In this document: one piece after another, positions 36,299 to 47,935 of the stretch
Position numbering within the stretch: the first letter of the stretch is position 1
How the letters are laid out: the number at the start of each line of letters is the position of its first letter
Origin: Hortaea werneckii
Taxonomy: Eukaryota; Ascomycota; Dothideomycetes; Mycosphaerellales; Teratosphaeriaceae
NCBI GenBank assembly: GCA_037044905.1
Contig: JBAOKB010000074.1
Coordinates: 248,001 to 312,000, forward strand
Length of the DNA stretch: 64,000 nucleotides
Direction of reading: 5' to 3'
Notes under the pieces: model-generated
Told to the model about the DNA's origin: nothing
The model's database searches: none
The model's input: the letters and a program-made list of their open reading frames with translations, nothing else
Translations under genes and position numbers: made by a program

Positions 36299-36792
36299 GA
36301 ATCCTTGCCGCTTAGTCTAGCCTTCTGACAATTTTCCTAGTTAGAGAGGGAAATTACAGGCAGGAATCAACGGGGGACTATTTCCGAGGCTTGTGTTAGT
36401 AAACAAAAGAAGAGGATGATGATTAAAAGGGCATACGTAGCGCACATTTAATCCAGTAATGACATGAGGGGAAGGAGAAACCCTCTGGAGAAATCTGAAT
36501 TAGTCCAAACAGGCATTTCAAGCCTCATGCGAGGTTCTTCAATCGTTGCGTGTTGGCGGAAGTCTTGATGACCGTCAACCATTGTGCATCGTGATTACGT
36601 AGTAGTGCGTACCTTGAGGTAGGGCTATCAGCACGTGACACCGCGTCAAGGAAGCGCGAGACCCTTGACCCTGTTCTAAATAGCCCATGATCGGCATTAG
36701 CTATTCCAGACCCTTCGCTCCATTGAATACTTAAACTTGGTCTGACCTTGCCCAACAGAAAGTACATACACACATTATCCTGGACAAAAGCA
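36299..36792. other. intergenic between RLM1 and dynamitin
   Basis: About 490 bases in tandem orientation, holding the 3' UTR and the next promoter. No gene. Confidence 0.45.
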
Positions 36793-38014
36793 ATGACAGA
36801 GCCTTCACGCCTCGCCGGCCTGCCAGGCTACGATACCGCACCCGACGTCTACGAGACGCCGGCCGCCGACCTGACCGACTCGACTTCAGTCGCGACGCAG
36901 CAGACCTCGCCGCGGTCGCCTTCAGAAAGCCCCGCAACTAGCGACGAGGACGACGAGGAAGGAGACGAGGACGAGGAGGAAGCTTTCGGTGTCAGCAGAC
37001 GGAGGTTATATCCTTCGCAAGCGCGGAGCAGGTTCGCAAGTACGAGTCGGCAGGTCGAGGCTAGGAATGTGGATTTGAGTGATCGCGTTGATGGACGGAG
37101 GAGGGGGTATAAGGTCCGGAGAGGTGTGGTAGCTGGAGAGGAAGAAGAGGAGGGGCTTGAGGCTAGGATTGCCAGGCTGAGGAGGGAGATTGAGGAGTGT
37201 CGTGCTGAAGCTGGACAGACTGGGCAGGGGGATGGAGAGCAGGAAGGTGGTGGGAAGGGGTGGAAAGCCTGAGTAGACTGCTCTCATCTGTTGAGATGCC
37301 GCGACGGCAGGGGACGCGGAGCTCGCAAGTCCCTGCGAAACCTACCCCACGGAGGACGACAAAGGCATAGCACGGGAGCCGGATGGAGACATGACAGACG
37401 AGCAGATGCTCGGCAAAGTGATGGATTTCGACACGCGACTCTCCGCGCTCGAACAAGCCCTAGGCCTATCCTCCCTGGACTCCGCAACCTCCGAAGGCCT
37501 CACCACACCTGTGCTCCCCTCCCTCACGCTCCTAGACCAACAACTCACCGCCCTCTCGACCGCCTCGAGCCTAACGAACCTCGAAGCGGCTAGCACACGG
37601 CTTTCGAAGCTGAAGACGGAAGCGCAACAGCTCGCCTCACGCGAAGCGGCCGACGACGAAGGAGGAACAACAGCAGGAGCAGCAACCCTGCACCCCGAAG
37701 ACCAAGAGAAACTCCAAGCCCTCTACACCCTCCTCCCGAACCTCCAAACCCTAGCGCCCACCGTCCCCGCCATCCTGACACGCCTCCGGAGTCTACGGAC
37801 CCTGCACACGACGGCGGCGAACGCCGGCACATCACTCGACGAGCTCGAGCAGAAGCAGACGGAGCTGGAGAAGGAATTGAAGGCGTGGCGGAAGGGGTTG
37901 GAGAAAGTGGAGCAAGCGGTCGCGCAAGCCGACGAGGCAAATGGTCGGAATGGGAGAGTGGTGGAGGGGTGGGTCAAGGAGTTGGAGGGGAGGATGAAGA
38001 CGTTACGTGCGTAG
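36793..38014 (+). CDS. dynactin subunit 2 (dynamitin, p50)
   Basis: Dynamitin holds the dynactin shoulder together and couples dynein to cargo; Jnm1 is the yeast counterpart. The N-terminus has the family peptide GLPGYDTAPDVYETP, then Ser/Asp/Glu-rich sequence and RRRLYPSQARSRF, DLSDRVDGRRRGY and the coiled coil EARIARLRREIEECRAE. The C-terminal half is coiled coil (MDFDTRLSALEQALGL, LDELEQKQTELEKELKAW) ending at 38014. Two missing bases, near 37268 and 37295, separate the halves; between them LSRLLSSVE and then DAELASPCETYPTEDD are clearly coding. Joined length is ~407 aa, normal for the family. No introns seen. Confidence 0.88.
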
Positions 38015-39023
38015 GAAGTAGTTTGTGGGTAGGTAGTAAGCCCTTTGAATCAGAGTTCATTCGCATTTCGCTCAAGCTGTCTCCTCTTGCTATCCGGGGG
38101 TGGCGAGATGCCTTATTATTGATGTTGGGAGAACAACGCTTGAGCCTTTCCGAGCATGATTAAGAGGGTAGAGAAAGAAAAAAAAAAAAAAAAAAAAAGA
38201 AACGCATAATGCCATCGAATCTCGCCACCCGCTTTCCATCGACCTTCCATGTCGACATGCACCAAGAGGCCCTCAAACCGCTCCTCCTCCCGAGAATCGC
38301 GTTACGTAGCAGACAAGTGAATGCCTGGCGTTTATGGACAGCATCAGCGGAATGTCTGATTTGGGAACGACGCTGGGAGGGAAGCTTACCTTGCAAAGGA
38401 GTCGGAGCGTCTGCGACCCGTCCAGGTATGATGTAAAGAGAAACGCTTTTTGGAAAGAAAGACAAGGAAAATGCCGTTTTTGGACGCCAATCCGCTCCTC
38501 CTCGCAGAATCGCGTTGCGTAGCAGACAAGCGAATGCCTGGCGTCTATGGACAGTATTAGCGGAATATCCTGGTTTGGGAACGATGGTAAAGGGGGGAAA
38601 GCTTACCTTGCAATAGAGTCGGAGCGTCTGCTGCCCATGCCGGATGATTAAAGAAACGCTTTTTGAAAGAGAAACAAGGAAAATGCCATTTTGGTGTCGC
38701 GCCTTCGTCCATGCTGTGTCCATTTTTTCTTTTTTGTTCTCTCTTTTTCAAAGTGGTCAGGAAAATCCACGTTCGTTCGCTGCATGCTGTCGAGTGTCGT
38801 ATAGGAGAGGGGTTTCCGCCCGTCGTCTCTTGTGTCACTTGCTCTTGTCCTTCCATTCGATGCCTGCTTCCCCTCTCAATGCAAAAGAGCAATGGATTTC
38901 CATCGCCGTCGGTTCGATTCGCGCTTCGCTGCTGCCGGCTGCTCGCCGCTCGCTGTCGCATGCTCCACGAAAAGATGTCACGATCACGTTAGAACAACTT
39001 ACCTTAGCCTCTTGCCCGCCGCT
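38015..39023. other. intergenic with tandem duplication and poly-A
   Basis: About 1 kb between the convergent dynamitin and 39024-41453 genes. It holds a poly-A run of about 20 bases (around 38178-38198) and a 213-bp tandem duplication (38278-38698). A minus-strand open frame of 187 codons (38160-38723) spans both copies but is Phe/Ser-rich at its end and not credible. Confidence 0.5.
38278..38698. repeat. tandem duplication, ~213-bp unit, two copies
   Basis: Copy A at about 38278-38491 and copy B at 38492-38698. Shared landmarks include CCGCTCCTCCTC, AGAATCGCGTT, GTAGCAGACAAG, GAATGCCTGGCGT, TATGGACAG, AAGCTTACCTTGCAA, AGTCGGAGCGTCTG, AGAAACGCTTTTTG and ACAAGGAAAATGCC, all in the same order. 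The copies differ by scattered substitutions and small gaps, so the duplication is not recent or has been mutated since. Confidence 0.9.
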
Positions 39024-41453
39024 TCATCCTGTCAAATCCCAATCTGGAGCTCCAGTATTCAGTAGGTCTCCGAATGTATCGTTAAATTCATCATTGCCTT
39101 CGACAAAGTCGAACCCTGTCCCTTCCTGCTCGACTGCTGCTGTGCCCTCTACGGAGAGGCCGGCACTATCAACAACATCAGTAGTAAAGTATGGTGCAGT
39201 CAACGACACGGTGTCCAAATCTGGGTCCTGCGTGGAGGGAGACGCGACCAAGTCACGCATGTTGACGAAGGGCTGTGTGCCGCCGTTCGAAGTCGTGCCA
39301 TACTCCGGCATCTGCGGCATGCCAAACGATGTCGGTTGAGTTGAAAGCCCGAAATCGTATGGCTGCTCAGGCTCGCCGTTGCCGAAGTCGGTTTCGGAAG
39401 GCAGTGGGACTTGCATATGCTCGTTATTCAGGAACATGGGATTGGCGACCGGACGTCTGCGCTTCTTGGCTCGCCGTTGAACGTGCTATCCGCAAACATG
39501 TTCGGTGGCGTCAGATCCGGGACGTTTGTGCCGAAACTGTGACGCATGCTGTCGTATTGATTTGGCATAGGGGCTTGAAAGTCGTTGCCCTGAGACTGAA
39601 GCACTGGACTGTCACGTTTGTATCCCTGCGCTGAAGGCTGGTCAAACGACATTGGCGGCATGCGGTTCTCTAGCACAGGTAGGCTCCCATACTGAGGCAG
39701 TGCAACGTTGCTGCCGCCGGCTAGACTCTGGGGCATTGCATATGGGCTGAGCGTCGGGCCTTGCGTCGGCTGGTACTGGAAGGATGTTGGCCTGTCCTGG
39801 TAATAATGTGGGTCAGAGTAAGACGAATACACATTTGGCGCGACTGGATACTCGGTAGGAAGGCGCTGGTGACCCATAATTGGCGAAGAAGCATAGGTGG
39901 GAGCGAATGGCTGTGGTCGGTATCGCATACTCGGCGGCTGCCAGGGACCGCCTGGTGCGAGATTGGCGCTGGACAGCATCTTTGAAGGCTGAATTTGGGA
40001 TCTATTCAGACCATGCAGAGCACGACCAGCCCTGAGTCCAGGAGGGTCTCCCAATCCTGAGGGAGATGGGCTTGGCGAGGGAGATTCGGACCGTACTAAG
40101 CCCTCAAAGTTCGTGGTGTCCTGCTGCACTGATGCGGCTCCCGCGGCCACGCCGCCACGTCTCTGAAAATCGCCAATTTTGGCCCCAAGGAAGCTCGAGC
40201 GTGGCACAGCAGTCGATTCTTCTGTGACGGTAGCCAGAGTTTTTGCTTGCGTACTCTTCTGCTTGGCCTTGTCGGGCGACGACTCTACCTCGGAAGTTTC
40301 AATTGAGAATCCAGAAGCCTCTGATTTGAACGGTGAAGGATCTTCACTGCCTGCTGGGCTCTCAGCATAATCAATCTTTCTGTTTCGTACCGGACACTAC
40401 GCCTGATGGCATCAGGTTCCGACGCCTGTTCTTGCGATGGCTTAGCCTTCTTCGCCGGACGTGCCTTCTTCTTTGGCTTCACAGGGCTTGTTTCCTCTTC
40501 CACGGCAACGCGTTTCTTCGCCTTTGCCTCTTCACGTCGAGCCGCCTTTACGGCGACTTCATGTATCTCTTCGTATGTCAGAAGACGGTTTTTGGGTCCT
40601 TCTGGCTCCATGGTAGGGAGTACCGCTTGATGGGAAGCGGTCGGACCGGGCGAAGGCTGAGCACTGGCTTGCTTCTGGCTTGAGTCAATAGCTCCGAGGT
40701 TCTCTGGCTCCACGATAGGGAGTATCACTAGATGGGAAGTGGTCGGAGCAGGCGAAGGCTGAGCACTGGCTTGATTCTGGTTTGAGTCAATTGCTGCGGG
40801 GTTCTCTGGCTCTGTCGCAAGATGATGGGCGTCTTTGCTAGTGCTGTCTTCGACAGGGTCTTTTCTCTCGCCGAATGAAGGCTGCTGAACTTCCGATGGC
40901 ACCTTGCTCAAAACGTTGGGCCCAGGAGCGAATGGCGAAGTTGCGTTTGCGGTATAATTTGCACGCTGTTGAGCGAGTTGTTGAGCGAGCTGGGCGTAAT
41001 ACTTCTGAGCTTGATTCAAAATGGCCGTAGCTTCGTTATAATGCTGTTTCGCTTTCTGCACCTTCGGTAGAAGTTTCACAACTGTCTCTTTAATTTGACT
41101 GTGAGCCGGGATGTTTGACCATTCCTCAGAGGGGATCTGGAGCTCCTTTGCGTGGTGAACGAAGTCTTTGACCTTCTGGTACGCCGCTTCGAGCTGCTGC
41201 CCTCGTTCTTGATGATTTTGTCCGATTCGACCCTGATATTAAACGCGTGGTTCAAGAATGGCGCGTCTGCTGTGTGGTTGCAATAGAACCTAGCCCCGCC
41301 GCAAAGATAAGGTGCATGAAAGGTCTGGTGGTTGTAATGCGGACAGGCATGTTTCTGCCAGTATACCACCTCAAGTTGCTCAGCTTCGTCGCACTTGGTG
41401 TCAAAGATCCTGCTGTGCCCGCAGGCGTAGTGAAAGAAGTTCTGGAAGCACAT
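39024..41453 (-). CDS. unknown, probably nuclear protein with N-terminal Cys/His region
   Basis: Likely start ATG 41453 (MCFQNFFHYACGHSRIFD); the frame is open to 41483. The first ~75 residues have Cys and His spaced like a zinc-binding fold (ACGH, DTKC, ACPHYNH, LCGG, FYCNH). A helical stretch (LEAAYQKVKDFVHHAKELQ) and a Gln/Ala-rich coiled coil follow, then two full and one partial copy of a 34-residue repeat (SQKQASAQPSPGPTASHQ type, 102-base DNA period at 40602, 40703 and 40805). A basic block VKPKKKARPAKKAKPS, a long Pro/Tyr/Gln-rich region, the basic signal AKKRRRPVANP and an acidic C-terminus (FNDTFGDLLNTGAPDWDL) end the protein. Frame breaks near 41200, 40383 and 39470; joined length is ~809 aa. 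A transcription or chromatin role is inferred from composition only. Confidence 0.65.
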
Positions 41454-41483
41454 TTCGAATCCAGTCAATGTTGTGATCAACAC

Positions 41484-43147
41484 TCGACGTGCTGCGGAGC
41501 AATCTTGTTGAAGGCGAAAGGCGCTTTCATCCGTTGCAACTCATTTTCACATTTGCTGGCTGTTTGGTGGTAATGGGGAAGGTATGAGCAAGAGAGGAAT
41601 TTCGATTTTGAACCTGTCGTGTTGACCGTGAACTGAGGTCGAATGTTGCCAAAACACCTGAGCGCCAAGGCTCCCGCATCCCGCCTCCCGCCAGTCTTAA
41701 CTCGAATGAGGACGAGCGCGGACATGACTGAAGCTTCCCGGGTGCAATGATGCCAAAACACCAAGAAGAAAGCGACGAATGATGACCTACATGATTGAAT
41801 CTTTGTCACTTACCTAGTTACTTTCTGTCCTCATCTCGAGTCAAACCCCGAAGTTGCAGGTCAAGTCCAACTTGGCCATCCCTTTATACAGATGGTTTCT
41901 TTTCGGCTACCAAGAGGCTCGAGAGCGCAGCGGTAACGCCTGCGAGGATCTTGACATGGGAAGTGGATGGGCTCGCTGACTGCAAGGGGGCCATGGACTT
42001 CACTGGCGGTTTCACCGGGCATCCGCTCTATCAGCGTAGAGCACATCTGAAGCCGCGCCATCCGATGATCTTAGAAGAACAGGTGTACAGCAAGGTGGGA
42101 TCGCAACTTGATGATGCTGCCTGCTGAGCTGGCAGTCTGAGGCCTTTCCCTGTCGAATGGTCATCGTCTTAATGTCATGTCGCGAGATTGCGCGGTCAAA
42201 CTCAGCAATACACAATGGGAGCTACTTCAAGCTCTCACCCAGAAATGTTATCTCTACTCCTCAGCGCATGCTCCGAAAGTGAAGAGCAGAACAATAAACC
42301 CATCCAAAAGATGCAAGCGCGCCCACTGCATCGAAAACTCACGTCCTTGCATGGTCCTTGATCCTGCAAAACCGGACAATCCAGCTCACCGCACCAAGTC
42401 GTGACGTTTTCGAGGAAGGACCAGCTCATAACGCATGTAGATATGCAGGAAGAGGTATGGATAGGAAGCAATGAGGTCTGGACAAGCGCAACTTCACCTC
42501 GGATCGGCTCCTTCCCTGGCGAGCCTGGGAATCTGGCAGAATTTCGACCCCCGGCCAATCAAAGAAAGAATGAATGTATCATCAAGCTGAATTACTAAGT
42601 CTGGAAATTGCCAGTCATTAATTTGGACCATGACAAAGGGCAAGATGAACACAAAGCAGTGATCTGAGTGAACATCTTACATAGCATCCGCCTGATATTC
42701 ACTTGACATGGGAGTTTCCTGCGAGGAAAGAGCAACCGCCTTTCTTCTCATCAATGCAGGCGGTGATAGCGCAGATTTCCAATTTCAAGTCGATGCACGC
42801 GGAGGGTCCACGCGAATCGAACAAGCTTTTTTGGCAGGCGCCCAGGCGGGCGCCCGGGTTTTGCGAAATCCCCGAAGAGTTCGGGACTTCGTTAAACGAA
42901 CGTTTGGAGCGTCATCGACTACAGTAAGCTGTGGACAAGGGAGTGTTTTCTTACCGGAGGTACTGTTGGCTTTCTTTCGGCATGACTCCTATGCCCGAAG
43001 AACCATTCTTGCAGAGGAGTCTCACGTTGAAATAGCTGAGATCTAGTACGCTCAGCGCTTGTCGTTCTCTTTCTCTCTCATTCCTTTCGACTTCTTGGCG
43101 AGGACCAGCTGCTTACGGGCCGGCTGCTGTGAGGGTTGGGCAGCACT
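41484..43147. other. long intergenic region
   Basis: About 1.65 kb between the divergent 41453 and MFS genes. Open frames of 60-110 codons at 41795-42127 and 42708-43046 have no recognisable features. I support no gene here. Confidence 0.45.
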
Positions 43148-45242
43148 ATGGCGACGGACGACGATCGAGGACGCGATATGCGCTCCACGGCACACGAAAC
43201 CGACGAGTCAGGCGCAACAGACACCACCGCGATGCCGCAACATACAACAAGTGGAGAGCGCGAGGCGCAAACGGGAGAGAAGCCAGGCACATCAGAATCC
43301 AGCGGCTCAAGCGGCAACGTGCACGATGTTGAGAAGGGCAAAGAAGGCGAGACGGAGAAGAAGCTGGAGGAAGGAGAGCAGAAACCTCAAAGGTCCAAGG
43401 GCAAGATCGCCGTAATCATGGCTGCGCTTATGATGGCCGTCTTCCTCGCCGCATTGGACGTTACGATCATCACCACCGCCTTGCCGACCATTAGCGAGCA
43501 CTTCAACTCTACGGCGGGATACACCTGGATCGGCTCGCTTTCCTCCTCGCCAACTCGGCCTCGATCCCCAGCTGGGGCAAGATTCAGATATCTTCGGCCG
43601 GAAACCCATGTTGCTGCTGGCCAACGTCATCTTTATGGTCGGCTCACTCGTCGCTGCGCTGTCGTACAGCATCGGAATGCTGATCGCGGCGCGAGCAGTA
43701 CAAGGTATTGGAGGAGGTGGGCTGGTCATTCTGGTCAACATCACCATTGGTGACCTCTTCTCGCTCCGAGACAGAGGCCCATTCTACGGTATGATCGGGG
43801 CCGTCTGGGCCATCGCAAGCGCTATCGGTCCAGTCATCGGAGGTGCATTCACAGAGGCCGTGACCTGGCGATGGTGTTTCTACATCAACTTGCCTCTCGA
43901 TGGTCTCGCTTTCTTCATTCTGCTGTTCTTCCTGGATATCAAGACACCGAGGACACCGATCGTCGAGGGACTGAAGGCCATCGACTGGGTAGGATCTCTT
44001 ATCGTTGTTGCAGCGACGCTCCTGCTCTTGTTCGGGCTTCAGTATGGTGGCGTCACGTTCCCCTGGGGTTCGGCTACAGTCATCTGCCTGATCGTCTTTG
44101 GCATCGTCACTTTCGGTCTGTTCGCCTGGTGGGAGACTACCAAGTTCGCCAAGTTCCCTATCGTGCCCATGCGACTGTTCAACAAGGTTACGAATGTCGC
44201 TACTCTGGGTGTGGTGTTCTTCCATGGCTTCGTTTTCATTTCCAGCTCTTACTACTTACCCCTCTATTTCCAGGGAGTCCGTGGAGCTTCACCGATCCTC
44301 TCAGGAGTCTATCTACTGCCGACCGCACTGGCGCTCGCGTTCACCTCGATCGGCACCGGTGTCTTCATTGGCAAGTCTGGAAAGTTTCTCCCACCGATCT
44401 ACTTTGGCATGTTCCTGATGACGCTGGGCTTTGGCTTGTTCATCGACTTCGACGCGAAGTCCAGCTGGGCAAAGTTGATCGTGTATCAGATCATCGCTGG
44501 TTTCGGAATCGGTCCCCTATTCCAGGCTCCCATCATCGCTCTACAGGCTCACATTAGCCCTCGCGACATTGGAACAGCGACAGCGACATTGGGGTTTGTA
44601 AGACAGCTCGCCACTTCTAGCTCTGTCGTCATCGGCCAAGTCGTCTTCCAGAACCAGATGAAGTCCTACGCACCGCAATTACGGGAAGTCCTGTCTCCTC
44701 AGCTGGCACAGAGGCTCGGAGGCGGAGACGCAGGCGCAAGCACAGACATCATCAACAGTCTGCCCCCAGACCAGAGGGAAGTCGTCAGACATTACTTCGC
44801 ACTGTCTCTCGTACCCATGTGGATCATGTACACATGCGTAGCAGTCGTCGGCGCCATCTGCGTCTTCTTCGTGCGGAAGAAGGTCCTCTCGAAGGAGCAC
44901 GAAGAGACGAAGACGGGTCTAGAGGCAGAAAAAGAGCACGCTGCGCAGCAGAAGGCCGAGGACGAGGCCAAGCGGGAAAGCAAGCGGCAATCCAAGCTCG
45001 AGCGCCAGAGCCAGCGGGATAGCAGGACGGGCTCGAAGCTCAGCTTGCCGGGCAGCCGATCGAACAGCAGGCCTGCGAGTCAAGTGACGACGAACAACCG
45101 GCCTGGGAGTGCTGCCGGGAGCGACTCGGTTCCGCCGATGCCTGCCGCGCCGAGCAGTGAGCGAGTCCATGATCTGGAGTCGAATAGGAGGAATCACCAG
45201 GCGAACACGTTGAGTCGTCTGGAATCTGGGGTCGCATCTTGA
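43148..45242 (+). CDS. MFS drug/efflux transporter, DHA2 (14-helix) type
   Basis: Proton antiporter of the plasma membrane exporting toxins or drugs. Start at ATG 43148 (MATDDDRGRDMRST), followed by a ~90-residue polar N-tail. Helix 1 has motif D1, ALDVTIITTALPTISEHF. Motif A (GKISDIFGRKPMLL) and motif C-like sequence (GPVIGGAFTE) are present, with RAVQGIGGGG in helix 4 and WRWCFYINLPLDG typical of the DHA2 group. The C-tail is long, charged and Ser/Arg-rich (residues ~600-698). Two single bases are missing, near 43536 (after YTWIGS) and near 43584 (in GKISD); joined length is ~698 aa. There are no introns. Whether it exports siderophores, toxins or fungicides cannot be told; no biosynthetic genes lie beside it. 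Confidence 0.92.
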
Positions 45243-46498
45243 GGTTTTTGATGTATAACCCTGTTTGGGTTTTGGCGAGGAGTTTGGGCGAGTCGGGTTT
45301 GGAATATAACAGCTTCTCAGACAGGATTGGGAAGAACGAAAAGGCAAAAGAATATTTAATGCTTTTCTAATATCCGCTCTTGTTGCATAGCAAAGCTTAC
45401 ATTTCGACATAGGCAGCTTCAGACTAACCAAACTGGGCTATATTCATCATCTCTGTCAATTGTTTTGCTCTCTACGCTGCTGTATTGCCCCTTGAATGAA
45501 TCCATGCTTTTACTGCAATGAATGTGATCGCTTGTTGCCATTCCGGTAGGAAGTTCAGACTGTAGATGCCACTTCATAATCGTTAGTCGAGAACTGACAA
45601 TGCTATACCTCGGTGTCAGGTCGTGCATGCTAGCCACCCCACGTGGCAGGTCGGTATTCGGTCTTCTTTGAGAAAATGACAATGCATTCGAGCGCATAAT
45701 ATCAACCGTCTGCTATGATAATTGAAGTTTTTGATCCAGCCTCAGTTACTCAATCGGGCCCCAGCCTTATGGACCACCGAAGCCGCTTGCACCGATGAGA
45801 AACGGTCGACGGAAACGTTGTACAGTCTAAACTTCTCAGAAGGATTGCGAGAAATCGAACGTATGTCATTGCCGCAGAGGAAGGATTGCTACATTGTAGG
45901 TGCTGCATAGTAGCGCAGAGGGGTAAAATGCAGCCGACAATCATGTATATAGAGTACCTAGAGCGGTATTGCTCGTCGGACGATGCCCTCCCTCCGTACA
46001 GCGAGTTCGAGCTGTAAGAAGCTGGAGAGGGCTCGAGCTTTGCCAGTGACGCCAGCAGCAACGAGTGGGGCGCGAAAGTGCGAACGAACTGTTTGCTGCG
46101 CCCTCTTGCGCCCAAGGCGAAGGCTGGTCTGTGAATACTCTTATCCTTCTCAAAACCTTCCTCCGCCCACCCTCGTCCGCCGTTCGACCTGACACTTGCA
46201 TCCCTCTTTTTCTGCGGCCTCCAGTGGTGGTCTTATGCAGTCTTGACGTAGCCGGACCTCCATCCTCGAGTCACAACGCCGAGCCGAGTCGAAGCGCAAC
46301 GCGAGCATCATCCACATCATCCCGGATCGATATAGAACATACGAGGGAGGCGAACAAGGTCTACGCTAGCGCCTTTACGTGTACGACCTGGGGCCGCCTT
46401 TCTGCATAATCGCGCAGCCCGTCACTTCTGAACAAAGAGCTACGTGCTTCCTACGGCAGGCGACCTACGTTTGGGCGTGAGAAATACGGAAACCCTGC
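45243..46498. other. intergenic, includes a solitary inverted-repeat end
   Basis: About 1.26 kb with no supported gene. TACAGTCTAAACTT at 45821-45834 is identical to the outer 14 bases of one end of the MITE-like element at 48.6 kb, as if one end of a related copy remains. The final ~300 bases are the promoter of the penta-EF-hand gene. Confidence 0.5.
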
Positions 46499-47935
46499 AT
46501 GGCCTACAATAGTCGCGGGTACAACCCGGATGCGCTTCCAGCGTAAGTCGGTATATCTCCTAGCTTTCTACTTGTCTGGGTGCATATAGATGTTGTTGCT
46601 CTGCTAGTCAATTCCATCTCCCATCCACATTTGCCCCCATTCCCAGTCTCCATCAGAGCTTCCGCTGGATGACCGTCTACCACTACGGCCCCAACAGGCT
46701 AACCCGCTACGCCTACAGGCATGCCGAGCCAGAGCAGGCAGCTCAGATGCTAAACAACCGCCCAGGCTCTGGCGGACCTCCTCCTCGAAACCATAGCAAT
46801 CCTACCCCCGCCAACTACAACAAGCCGGTGCCACCCCCTCCACAGCAAAACTATGGCAGACCTCCGCCGCCGCAGGCTGCATACGGTTCACAGCCTCCGC
46901 CAAGTAGCTATGGCTCCTCCGGCCCGCCTCCTCCACAGCAAGGAGGCTACGACAGCTATGGACGTCAGACACCCGCCCAACGCTACGATCAATACGGCCA
47001 ACAACCTCAGTCGCCGCGATGGGGCTCGCAGGGAGGATACGGACAAGCACCACCACCGCCGCGAAACCCTCTCACCTCACCCCCGCCACCTGCGAACTAC
47101 GGCCACGGTCCGCCACCACAGGGCTACCACAACCGCCCGCCCATCCCCGAACAACAACGCCCCCCGACCACCGCCCCGCCACCACCACGCGACGGCAACG
47201 ACCGCGACGGCCTCTGGCCCCTCTTCCTGCAAGTCGACAAAGACCGGTCCGGCCAGCTCAGCGAGGAAGAGCTCCGCCGCGCCCTCGTCAACGGCGACTA
47301 CACCGCCTTCGACCCGCACACGGTCAAAATGATGATCCGGATGTTCGACACGGACCGCAGCGGGACGATCAACTTCGACGAGTTCTGCGGACTGTGGGGG
47401 TTCCTGGCCGCCTGGCGCGCCCTCTTCGACCGCTTCGACACGGACCGCAGCGGCAGTATCAGTCTGCGCGAGTTCGAAGACGCCCTGGTAGCCTTCGGAT
47501 ACAGACTTAGTCCGCAGTTCGTGCAGTTGCTGTTCAGCACGTTCGCGAAGACGAAGTCGCGTGGGCGCGGGGACGAGGGGGTCAGGGAGCGCGTGCTCAG
47601 TTTCGATCTCTTCGTCCAGGCGTGCATTTCGCTTAAGCGCATGACGGATGTGTTTAAGAAGTACGATGTCGATCGGGATGGGTATATTACGTTGAGCTTG
47701 TAAGTCTGCTTCGCCCCTTTGTGGGCACTCCTTCCCACCCGCTGGAAAGCTTTTCTAATCCCCCTTGCGGAAAGAGGGGAAAGGAGAGAAGGCTACGAAA
47801 TTGGGAATAACTCGATCTTTTGGCTAACGCGGATATCTTTTCAATTTCTTCTTTAGCGAGGAATTTCTTACAGGTGCGCAAGCGCTGTTTCTCTTTAACA
47901 GCATCTCCCCGCACACCGACACGGGACTTTACTGA
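46499..47935 (+). CDS. PEF1: penta-EF-hand calcium-binding protein (ALG-2/Pef1 type)
   Basis: Calcium-sensing adaptor; the yeast counterpart acts in budding and cation response. Exon 1 (46499-46542) encodes MAYNSRGYNPDALPA. The intron acceptor is either 46718 (after a strong CTAAC branch) or 46607; both keep the frame and give 367 or 404 aa. A long Pro/Gly/Tyr/Gln-rich region (PPPPQQNYGRPPPPQ) follows, then EF-hands with loops DKDRSGQLSEEE, DTDRSGTINFDE, DTDRSGSISLRE and DVDRDGYITLSF. The last intron is 47700-47856 (157 nt, branch CTAAC), splitting the codon before EEFLTG, with stop at 47933-47935. The C-terminal 18 residues after EEFLTG do not resemble the family, so the 3' end may differ. 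No frame breaks. Confidence 0.88.

Noticed and set aside
38160..38723. 187-codon minus-strand frame over the tandem duplication
   Set aside because: The end is encoded by a poly-A/T run and the rest mirrors a duplicated non-coding unit; no homology is seen.
38880..38920. GGTTCGATTC resembling a tRNA T-loop
   Set aside because: No matching acceptor, D or anticodon stems could be placed around it.
42708..43046. 112-codon plus-strand frame upstream of the MFS gene
   Set aside because: No recognisable motif, no conserved start context, and it lies in the likely promoter of the exporter.
43148..45242. MFS exporter as part of a secondary-metabolite cluster
   Set aside because: No polyketide, peptide or terpene synthase and no tailoring enzymes lie within the window.
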